Shown here: positions 1 to 6,062 of the stretch, one piece after another
How positions within the stretch are numbered: the stretch's first letter is position 1
Layout of the letters: each line of letters starts with the position of its first letter
Assembly (NCBI GenBank): GCA_012269805.1
Contig: JAAXJP010000151.1
Span: 1-6,612, forward strand
Length of the DNA: 6,612 bases
Reading direction: 5' to 3'
Source of the DNA: Rubrivirga sp.
GTDB taxonomy: Bacteria > Bacteroidota > Rhodothermia > Rhodothermales > Rubricoccaceae
Made by a program: the position numbers and the translations under genes
Notes under the pieces: model-generated
Database searches by the model: none
What the model saw: the letters and a program-made list of their open reading frames with translations, nothing else
What the model was told of the DNA's origin: nothing

Positions 1-2
1 CC

Positions 3-1010
<1,008 letters not shown>

Positions 1011-1014
1011 GGCC

Positions 1015-1554
1015 GTGCGCGCCCTCGCGCTCCTGCTCGTCGCCCTCGCCGGCTGCGCCGACGCCCCGTCGCCCGCCGTCGAGGCCCCGGCTCCGCCCGC
1101 CTCGGCGGCGACGTCGGCCGACACGCTGGGCGCGATCGGCCGGTCGCTCGACGGCGCCGAGGCGGGCCAGCTCGTCTACGTCCCGGCCTACTCCCATGTG
1201 TTTTCGGGCGACGGCGAGCGCGACCTCCTCCTCACGGCCACGCTCAGCGTCCGCAACGCCGACCCGACCCGGCCCATCCGGTTGGCGGGCGTCCGCTACG
1301 TCGGCTCCGCGGGCCAGACGATCCGCTCGTACGTCGAGGCGCCCCAGACGCTCGGGCCCCTCGCGACGGCGTCGTTCGTGGTGGCCGAGAGCGACCGGGC
1401 GGGCGGCGTCGGCGCCAGCTTCCTCGTCGAGTGGACGGGCGACGGGGCCGCGGTCCCGCCCGTCGTCCAGGCGGTCATGATCAGCACGGCCGGGCAGCAG
1501 GGGATCTCGTTCGTGACCGATGGCCGCGTGATCGCCGAGGCCGCTCAGCCGTAG
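1015..1554 (+). CDS. DUF3124-type lipoprotein
   Basis: Small predicted lipoprotein of 179 residues that I recognise as a DUF3124 family member; the family has no established function. Residues 1-14 form a short lipoprotein signal (M-R, hydrophobic 3-11, then lipobox L-A-G-C with the lipidated cysteine at C14). An Ala/Pro-rich linker follows (about 15-50), then the conserved domain at about 52-173. Family hallmarks visible are VYVPAYSHVFSGD (54-66), LTATLSVRNADPTRPI (73-88), YVEAPQTLGPLA (106-117), GGVGASFLVEW (130-140) and QGISFVTDGRV (162-172). The predominantly beta-strand pattern is compatible with an Ig-like fold, which is an inference. It starts with GTG four nt after the reductase stop; GAGG at 1009-1012 lies too close to the start to be a good ribosome-binding site, so translational coupling is likely. 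Expected location: the periplasmic face of the inner or outer membrane. The lipobox and family motif are clear; the role is unknown. Confidence 0.87.
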   Translation: MRALALLLVALAGCADAPSPAVEAPAPPASAATSADTLGAIGRSLDGAEAGQLVYVPAYSHVFSGDGERDLLLTATLSVRNADPTRPIRLAGVRYVGSAGQTIRSYVEAPQTLGPLATASFVVAESDRAGGVGASFLVEWTGDGAAVPPVVQAVMISTAGQQGISFVTDGRVIAEAAQP

Positions 1555-1656
1555 GGCGCGACGAGGCCCAGGCCGAGCACGACGCCCCCCCTCGAGCCGC
1601 CACCGCCGCGCCCCGCGTTCACCTGGCGACACGGTCCCGACCCTCGTGCCGAGAAC

Positions 1657-1686
1657 GATCGCTCACCGACGCGATCTCGATCGCGT
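1657..1686. terminator. Candidate bidirectional hairpin between convergent genes
   Basis: Between the ends of the two convergent transcription units lies a perfect 7-bp stem, ACGCGAT (1669-1675) with ATCGCGT (1680-1686), and a 4-nt loop CTCG. A competing 6-bp stem is possible between GATCGC (1657-1662) and GCGATC (1671-1676). There is no T-tract on either side, so it is not a classical intrinsic terminator. Position and symmetry suggest a bidirectional transcript end or RNA-stabilising hairpin; function is inferred. Confidence 0.35.
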
Positions 1687-1711
1687 ACTGGGAGGCGCGC
1701 GCGTCCGCCCC

Positions 1712-3364
1712 TTACCCCTCCCGCCGGACCGCCACGACGGTGAGGTCGTCGTCCTCGGCATCGGCCCCCGCGGCCCAGCGGTCGACGGCGTCCACGACGG
1801 TGGCGACCAGCGCGTCGGCCGTGTCGGCGCCGGACTGGCGGAGAACGCGGTCGAGGCCGTCGAAGCCGAGCTCCTCGTCGTCCGCGCTGCGCGCCTCGGT
1901 GGCGCCGTCGGAGTAGAACACGAGCGCGTCGCCGCGGCCAAGGCGGGTGTGCGACGCGCCGAACGCGGCCCCTGGGAGGACCCCCAAGAGGGGCCCGCCC
2001 GGCGCCAGCGGCTCCAGGCTGCCCCCCGCCCGGAGCAGCCGCGGCGCCGGGTGCCCCGCCACGACGGACCACACGTCGCCCGACGGGTCGACGACGGCCC
2101 ACGCCAACGTCACGAACTGGTGGGCCTCGGTGCTCGCGCGGACGAGTCGGTCGAGCTTCGCCGTCGCCGCCTCCAACGCCGCCCCGAGGTCGGTGGCCTC
2201 GGCGATCTCGGGCTCGACGAGCCGGAAGCCGGCCTGGAGCGTCGCCATCAGGAGCGACGCGCCGATCCCCTTCCCCACGACGTCGGCGACGGCGACGAGC
2301 GCGCGGCCGCCGAGGTCGGCGGCGTGGTAGGTGTCGCCGGAGACGTCGCGGCTCGGCCGCCACCGCGCGGCGAGGTCGAGGCCGGGCAGCGCCGGCAACG
2401 CCTCCGGCAGGAGCCGGGCCTGGACCTCGCGCGCGAGGCGGACCTCCTCGCGCATCCGCTCCCGTTCCAACCGCTCCTCGACCCGGTCGGCCGTCTCGAG
2501 GGCGCCGACGGCGAGGGCCGCGAGGGCGGCCGTGAAGTCGGTCGTGTCGGCGTCGGGCGTCCAATCGCTCTCCGCCCAGGCGGGCGGGCCGAGGAGGATG
2601 GCGCCGCGCGTGACGTCGCCGGCCCGGAGCGGGACGACCCACCGCCACCCCTCGGCCACGAGGTTGGCGTCGTGGAGCGGCGCGGGCTCGGCGATCTCGC
2701 ACAGCGCGCGCGGGACCTCGACGGCCTCGGCACCGCGGGCGAGGACCGTGTCGAGCGGCCCGTCGGTGGCGTCGGAGTCGCAGAGCGCGACGGCCACGCG
2801 GCGGACCAGCAGTTGCCCCATCAGCGCGTACGCCAGCCGGTTGACGATGGCGTCGTGGTCGAGGGCCCGGCCGAACGCCTGCGCCAGCTCGAAGAGCGTC
2901 CGCAGCGCGTGGGCGCGCGAGGCGAGCGCGCGGTTGGCGACCACGAGCGCCGCCGCCGACTGGCGGGCGGCGAGCGAGGCGGCCGTCGCGCCGGCCAGCG
3001 ACCGGGCGAGCCCGACCTCGGCGGGCGCGTACGGCTCGCCGCTCAGCTTCGGCCCCAGCGCGACGAGCCCGACCCATTCGCCGCCGTGGCGAAGCGGAAC
3101 GGCGAACGTCAGGCCGGCCGCCTCCAGCGCCGGTGGCAGCCCCCCCGCCTCGGCCGCGCGCCCGACGACCTCGCCCACGGCCACGCCGAGGCGGCCCTTC
3201 GCGACCTCGACCCGGAGCCCGCCCTCCACGACCACGGCACCGACCGCGCGCGCCGTGAGCAGCCGGCTCATGAGGGCGAGCACGAGCGCGCCGAGCGGGT
3301 CGTCGAGGTCGAGCCCGGCGTCCGTCGGGTCGTCGACGGCGCCGAGCGGGGCGGAGGCGGCCAT
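1712..3364 (-). CDS. GAF-domain SpoIIE/RsbU-type PP2C serine phosphatase
   Basis: Cytosolic 550-residue signalling protein phosphatase; relatives dephosphorylate anti-anti-sigma (STAS) proteins in partner-switching pathways. Order of parts: a degenerate N-terminal GAF-like sensor (about 20-140), a second GAF-like domain (about 150-290), a charged coiled-coil linker (about 292-318, rich in E/R), and the SpoIIE/PP2C catalytic domain (about 318-548). The entry motif AREVQARLLP is at 311-320. Metal-binding acidic residues appear intact: D344 in SRDVSGD, D361 in ADVVGKG, D486 in FYSDGATEA, and D539/D540 in EDDDLT; AGH is at 436-438. No transmembrane segment is seen. An ATG at 3364 is chosen because the frame upstream (to 3664) runs through the preceding phosphoesterase gene in another frame and reads as low-complexity R/P/G. 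The start lies 8 nt after that gene's stop, so both are probably one operon. No anti-sigma or STAS partner lies in the window, so its target is unknown. Confidence 0.9.
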   Translation of the reverse strand: MAASAPLGAVDDPTDAGLDLDDPLGALVLALMSRLLTARAVGAVVVEGGLRVEVAKGRLGVAVGEVVGRAAEAGGLPPALEAAGLTFAVPLRHGGEWVGLVALGPKLSGEPYAPAEVGLARSLAGATAASLAARQSAAALVVANRALASRAHALRTLFELAQAFGRALDHDAIVNRLAYALMGQLLVRRVAVALCDSDATDGPLDTVLARGAEAVEVPRALCEIAEPAPLHDANLVAEGWRWVVPLRAGDVTRGAILLGPPAWAESDWTPDADTTDFTAALAALAVGALETADRVEERLERERMREEVRLAREVQARLLPEALPALPGLDLAARWRPSRDVSGDTYHAADLGGRALVAVADVVGKGIGASLLMATLQAGFRLVEPEIAEATDLGAALEAATAKLDRLVRASTEAHQFVTLAWAVVDPSGDVWSVVAGHPAPRLLRAGGSLEPLAPGGPLLGVLPGAAFGASHTRLGRGDALVFYSDGATEARSADDEELGFDGLDRVLRQSGADTADALVATVVDAVDRWAAGADAEDDDLTVVAVRREG

Positions 3365-3372
3365 GCCCGAAG

Positions 3373-3894
3373 CTAGCGCGGCCCTCCGCCCCGCTGCGGA
3401 CCTTCCTGTTCGAGATGGATCACCTCGGCCTCGCTCATCTGCCCGCCCTCGACCGTGAGCCGGACGCACGTCTTGACCTGGTGGAACCCCTGCCGCCCCG
3501 CGGCGCCGGGGTTGAGGTACAGCATCCGATGGAGGTTGGGCACGCGCTCGATGCGGAGGATGTGACTGTGGCCGCAGACGAAGAGGTCGGGCGGGTCGGC
3601 GCGGAGGGCCGGGCCGATGCCGGGCGCCCACCGCCCCGGCCGCCCGCCGATGTGCGTCATCCACAGCCGCACGCCGCCGACGCGGATCTTGACGTGCTCC
3701 TTGAACCGCCCCCGCACCGGCGGCCCGTCCACGTTCCCGTACACGCCGACGACCGGCGCCAACCTTTCGAGCCGGTCGACGACTTCCGCTGGCCCCACGT
3801 CGCCCGCGTGGAGGATCAGGTCGACGCCCGCGAACACGTCGTCGAGCTCGGGGTGGTAGAAGCCGTGGGTGTCGGAGACGATGCCGAGGCGCAC
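3373..3894 (-). CDS. YfcE/MJ0936-type metallophosphoesterase
   Basis: Cytosolic calcineurin-like phosphoesterase of 173 residues, the usual size for the YfcE/MJ0936 family, whose characterised members are metal-dependent phosphodiesterases (Mn or Ni) acting on model substrates. The metal-site motifs are in order: SDTHG (7-11; D8, H10), HAGDVG (29-34; D32), GN (53-54; N54), TH (80-81; H81), GHSH (108-111; H109, H111), followed by the family-typical NPGA (128-131). The H81 motif reads T-H-I-G-G rather than the T-H-G-H form common in the family. The short acidic/Gly-rich C-terminal tail (160-173) is not conserved. The start is GTG, since no earlier ATG is in frame and MRLGIVSDTHG is a typical family N-terminus. 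It sits 8 nt upstream of the PP2C phosphatase gene and about 150 nt downstream of the barrel protein gene. The physiological substrate cannot be told from the sequence. Confidence 0.9.
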   Translation of the reverse strand: MRLGIVSDTHGFYHPELDDVFAGVDLILHAGDVGPAEVVDRLERLAPVVGVYGNVDGPPVRGRFKEHVKIRVGGVRLWMTHIGGRPGRWAPGIGPALRADPPDLFVCGHSHILRIERVPNLHRMLYLNPGAAGRQGFHQVKTCVRLTVEGGQMSEAEVIHLEQEGPQRGGGPR

Positions 3895-3971
3895 AGGGTC
3901 AGGGGATGGGGGCCAAAGGGTGAGGAAGGTGCCCGCTCACCTCGCCGCCCGCAACCCCACCGGGTCGAATC

Positions 3972-3989
3972 CTCGCGATGCGCAGCGAG
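3972..3989. repeat. Imperfect palindrome in barrel/phosphoesterase intergenic gap
   Basis: The 148-nt gap 3895-4042 contains a short inverted repeat CTCGC (3972-3976) / GCGAG (3985-3989) with an 8-nt spacer. No convincing promoter (neither -33 TTG/-7 TAnnTTTG nor -35/-10) or RNA gene was found in this gap, so transcription of the phosphoesterase may come through from the barrel gene. The hairpin is weak and its role unknown. Confidence 0.25.
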
Positions 3990-4012
3990 CGGTCCTGCCT
4001 CATCGCGCGCGT

Positions 4013-4042
4013 CCCCCTTCTCGCTCCCCGTCCCTCGCCCCC
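4013..4042 (-). other. G-quadruplex-like tract immediately after barrel gene stop
   Basis: Read on the minus strand, the 30 nt right after the stop codon of the barrel gene carry four G-runs of 5, 3, 4 and 5 residues (plus-strand C-runs at 4038-4042, 4032-4034, 4026-4029 and 4013-4017), separated by spacers of 3, 2 and 8 nt. This fits a relaxed G-quadruplex pattern; the 8-nt spacer just exceeds the strict limit of 7. In the transcript it would be a purine-rich 3' element. It could mark a transcript end or stabilise the 3' end, or simply be GC-rich sequence. No function is demonstrated. Confidence 0.35.
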
Positions 4043-5011
4043 TTACCGCAGCGTCAGGCGGAGGCCGACGCGGAGCTTCTCGATCCGCGGGCCGTGGCGG
4101 ACGGGCTCGCCCTGGACGTCGGCCCAGGTGAAGACCGGGACGCTCACGAACGGCGCCAGCTGGTAGTACGGCCGGCTGAACTCGACGCCCATCCGCATCC
4201 ACCCGACCGCGCTGCGGACGCGGTCCGACGACTCCTCGGCCTCCTCGGCTGGCGCGTCGGCGAGCACGTCGGCGCCCTGGGCCTGGAGGATCGTGTAGTC
4301 CGTGGCCTCGGCCACCAGCCCGAACGCGACGCGGCTGCCGGCCGGATCGAACAAGACGTTGTAGCCCCACGACCCGCGCAGCGTCTGGCCGACGATCCGC
4401 GACCGGACGAGGCCCGTCGTGCCCACGTTGAGCCGGCTGTCGGGGACGATCGGCTCGCCGGCGTCGTCCACGTCGAGCTCGCTCAGGACGGGGTCGCTGT
4501 AGCCCGTGCGAAGACGGCGGATGCCGAGCGACAGGTCGCTCGTGACCGACGGCGCGAGGGCCGTTTGGGACAGGAACGCCACGTCGGTCTGGCGGAACCC
4601 GAGGCCGCCCTCGCTGACGGGGTCGACGGCGACGCGGATGGCGTAGTCGGTCCCCTCGTTGTGCCAGTACGGCTTGACGACGACCCAGCTGAGGCCCATC
4701 CGGCCGTTCTGCGCCGCGCCCGTGAGGTCGGCGACGAGGGCGAGGTCGACCTGAGGCAGGAGCGCGTAGTCGAGGCGGGCCGAGAGCGAGAGGTCGCTGG
4801 GGGCCGGGGCCCCGGGCTCGATCCGGTCGAGGAGGTCGGCGTCGCGGTAGGCGGCCTCGCCAGAGAGCGCGAACCCGCCGTAGAACCCGCGCCGCGCGGT
4901 CTCGCCGCCGTACGACGGGTCGAGCGTCTGGAACGTCCCCTGGGCCGCGGCCGGCGCAGCCATCCCCAACGCGATCGCGGCGAGCGCTCCTCGGATCGCG
5001 GTCGGGGTCAT
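4043..5011 (-). CDS. Signal-peptide-bearing probable outer-membrane beta-barrel protein, unknown function
   Basis: Exported protein of 322 residues that I do not recognise as a named family. Residues 1 to about 23 are a signal peptide (M-T-P-T-A-I-R, hydrophobic A/L/I/G core, A-A-A cleavage motif). The mature part alternates hydrophobic and polar residues in strand-length segments, for example DLSLSARLDYALL (73-85), VDLALVADL (88-96), MGLSWVVVKPYW (105-116), SRVAFGLVAEATDY (226-239) and YYQLAPFVSVPVFTW (282-296). It ends with a strand, LRVGLRLTLR (313-322), though without the terminal Phe typical of BamA-recognised barrels. An acidic low-complexity loop lies at about 248-263 (EEAEESSD). This pattern supports an outer-membrane barrel of 10-14 strands, a structural inference. 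The ATG at 5011 is preferred over one at 5062 because it places the signal peptide at the N-terminus and leaves a candidate promoter upstream; the longer start would lie inside it. Upstream is rad52 on the same strand. Confidence 0.78.
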   Translation of the reverse strand: MTPTAIRGALAAIALGMAAPAAAQGTFQTLDPSYGGETARRGFYGGFALSGEAAYRDADLLDRIEPGAPAPSDLSLSARLDYALLPQVDLALVADLTGAAQNGRMGLSWVVVKPYWHNEGTDYAIRVAVDPVSEGGLGFRQTDVAFLSQTALAPSVTSDLSLGIRRLRTGYSDPVLSELDVDDAGEPIVPDSRLNVGTTGLVRSRIVGQTLRGSWGYNVLFDPAGSRVAFGLVAEATDYTILQAQGADVLADAPAEEAEESSDRVRSAVGWMRMGVEFSRPYYQLAPFVSVPVFTWADVQGEPVRHGPRIEKLRVGLRLTLR

Positions 5012-5034
5012 ACCAAAGGGGTCGGGTTCGGCTC

Positions 5035-5066
5035 CATAAATACGTGCGCACGCGAGCGGCACGCAA
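5035..5066 (-). promoter_or_regulatory. Candidate Bacteroidota-type promoter for the barrel gene
   Basis: On the minus strand a TTG (complement of 5064-5066) is followed after 21 nt by TATTTATG (complement of 5035-5042). This approximates the Bacteroidota -33/-7 pattern (TTG ... TAnnTTTG) with one mismatch in the -7 element. It ends 23 nt before the chosen ATG at 5011, and it is the only A/T-rich patch between the two genes. The assignment is by pattern only. Confidence 0.45.
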
Positions 5067-5108
5067 GGCGGCGACCGAGAATCGGGCGGTCGCCTACAGG
5101 GCCGGGCG

Positions 5109-5143
5109 CCGAGGCCCCAGGGTAACGGCCCCGCCGGCCTCGG
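5109..5143 (-). terminator. Candidate terminator hairpin after rad52
   Basis: An 8-bp perfect inverted repeat, CCGAGGCC (5109-5116) and GGCCTCGG (5136-5143), with a 19-nt G/C-rich loop, starts 17 nt downstream of the rad52 stop. No U-tract follows on the minus strand, so it would be a non-canonical terminator or 3'-end stabiliser. It separates rad52 from the promoter of the barrel gene, which supports separate transcription units. Confidence 0.4.
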
Positions 5144-5160
5144 TCGTCTGACGCCCCGAC

Positions 5161-5838
5161 CTAGAAGCCTGGTTCCGCGGGCCGCCCGTCGCCGTCGCCC
5201 GAGGCCGCCGGGCGGATCACCCGGCGCTGCCCGCTCCGCGGCGGCATCGGCCGCGACCGCCCCGAGGCCGCGCCCTCCGGCCGCGCGCCCTGGCGCTCGG
5301 GCCGCCCCCCGTCCGAACGGGCGGGCCGGCTACCGGAGGGCCGCTCCGCGCGATCCCCTCCCTGCGAGGACGCACCCTTGGGGAGGTACTCGCGGGGGAT
5401 CCGCGGCGTCTCAGCGAACCGGCCGCGATCGTCGAGGCGCACCCACGTCGCGGGGAGCTCATAGAGGTAGCGCCCGACGCCCCACTGAACGGCCGCGCGC
5501 TTCATCGAGCCCGAGAGCCCGCCCTTGACCGCCTCGACCTGCGAGTTGTCGGCGCCGTCCCACTTCGTGACCCACTCCGACACCGTCTGCCCGTCGGGCC
5601 CCGGCCGCTCGACGCGGATCGAGATGCCACAAAGGACGCCGCCGTCAGGGCCGGGCTGGAACTCGTTGCGCCAGTCGGCCGGGCCGCAGACGTCGTCGAA
5701 CCGCTGCTGGACGGCGCGGCTGGTGAGGTAGGCCATCGCGAGGCCCTTGGACTTGTCGCGCGTCGTCGCGCCCGGCTTCCACTCGACGTCGGAGGGCGGG
5801 AACGGGTCGGCGAGGCGGGGAAGGTCGGCGGCGTTCAT
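5161..5838 (-). CDS. Bacterial Rad52/Rad22-family single-strand annealing protein
   Basis: Cytosolic DNA-repair protein of 225 residues. Rad52-family proteins form oligomeric rings that bind ssDNA or DNA ends and anneal complementary strands; the bacterial relative DdrA of Deinococcus protects 3' ends. The N-terminal domain (about 8-153) carries the family signatures: DPFPPSDVEWKPG (11-23), LAMAYLTSRAVQQRFDDVCG (33-52) with W56, and the basic helix KGGLSGSMKRAAVQWGVGRYLYEL (105-128, cited as a region; key residues K113, R114, W119, R123, Y124). The tail (about 154-225) is a low-complexity R/G/P/S/E stretch, basic and surely disordered, ending in D-G-D-G...E-P-G-F. The ATG at 5838 is the natural start, as the N-terminus aligns with the family. 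It is transcribed divergently from amt and followed by a hairpin, so probably monocistronic. No neighbouring exonuclease or SSB gene is present, arguing against a phage recombination cassette. Residue 110 is Gly where relatives, as I recall them, commonly have Asp. Confidence 0.85.
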   Translation of the reverse strand: MNAADLPRLADPFPPSDVEWKPGATTRDKSKGLAMAYLTSRAVQQRFDDVCGPADWRNEFQPGPDGGVLCGISIRVERPGPDGQTVSEWVTKWDGADNSQVEAVKGGLSGSMKRAAVQWGVGRYLYELPATWVRLDDRGRFAETPRIPREYLPKGASSQGGDRAERPSGSRPARSDGGRPERQGARPEGAASGRSRPMPPRSGQRRVIRPAASGDGDGRPAEPGF

Positions 5839-5865
5839 GGGATCACTGGCGGGATGTGGAGCAAG

Positions 5866-5914
5866 GTCGCCGGCACGGGCGACAGTGGTTTGTCACACGA
5901 CGGTCCTGCGCAGG
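5866..5914. repeat. Cluster of inverted repeats in rad52 leader
   Basis: Upstream of rad52 lie a perfect 6-bp stem GTCGCC (5866-5871) / GGCGAC (5878-5883) with a 6-nt loop, an overlapping GACA (5881-5884) / TGTC (5891-5894), and a 10-bp palindrome CCTGCGCAGG (5905-5914). These could be operator sites or leader-RNA structure for rad52. No clear rad52 promoter was found. At this GC content some such repeats occur by chance. Confidence 0.3.
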
Positions 5915-5948
5915 CATCGCGTTGTTGGCCTTCGCGTCTTAGAAAGAA

Positions 5949-5986
5949 AAGCGCTTCCGGCTCAAACGATGAATCGAAGCGCTTCC
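5949..5986. repeat. Two copies of palindromic AAGCGCTTCC element, candidate operator pair
   Basis: AAGCGCTTCC occurs twice, at 5949-5958 and 5977-5986, 28 bp apart. The core AAGCGCTT is itself a perfect palindrome, and the second copy extends to the 10-bp palindrome GAAGCGCTTC. They lie just upstream of the -35 element of the amt promoter (second copy ends 6 nt before it). The symmetric core with central CG resembles sites of LacI-family dimers, which is an inference. The two copies could also pair as a 9-bp hairpin. Being between divergent genes, they could act on amt, rad52 or both. Confidence 0.45.
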
Positions 5987-5992
5987 ATATCC

Positions 5993-6022
5993 TTGACTAT
6001 TCAGGATCAATCGCGATACAAT
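5993..6022 (+). promoter_or_regulatory. Sigma70-like promoter for amt
   Basis: TTGACT (5993-5998) and TACAAT (6017-6022) are each one base off the sigma70 -35 and -10 consensus, with an 18-nt spacer. They sit in the only AT-richer patch of the window. Transcription would begin near 6029, giving a leader of roughly 34 nt before the amt ATG. The start codon has no Shine-Dalgarno sequence but an A-rich context (TAAACAAATG), as is common in Bacteroidota. Confidence 0.6.
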
Positions 6023-6062
6023 CGGCGATCACCGTGCCCCACCCCGTCACCCACCTAAACAA

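Noticed and set aside
1545..3077. 510-codon minus-strand frame overlapping the same region
   Set aside because: Arg/Ala/Gly/Pro-rich with no motif. It lies in another frame of the same strand as the real phosphatase gene.
1646..3376. 576-codon open frame antisense to the PP2C phosphatase gene
   Set aside because: It is a high-GC shadow frame. The translation is low-complexity R/G/E/D/P-rich with no domain, while the opposite strand encodes a complete PP2C with intact motifs.
3365..3664. 100-codon N-terminal extension of the PP2C phosphatase
   Set aside because: It would overlap the phosphoesterase gene and reads as Arg/Pro/Gly low complexity. The ATG at 3364 gives a natural N-terminus.
3895..4042. 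Possible tRNA or small RNA in the barrel/phosphoesterase gap, suggested by a TTCGACC-like string
   Set aside because: No cloverleaf could be drawn; only a 5-bp stem is present.
5012..5062. 17-codon N-terminal extension of the barrel protein
   Set aside because: It would bury the signal peptide and overlap the candidate promoter.
3816..5125. Long frames on both strands over the barrel gene (416 codons minus, 418 codons plus)
   Set aside because: Both are R/G/P/D-rich shadows. The barrel frame has a signal peptide and strand pattern, so it is the real one.
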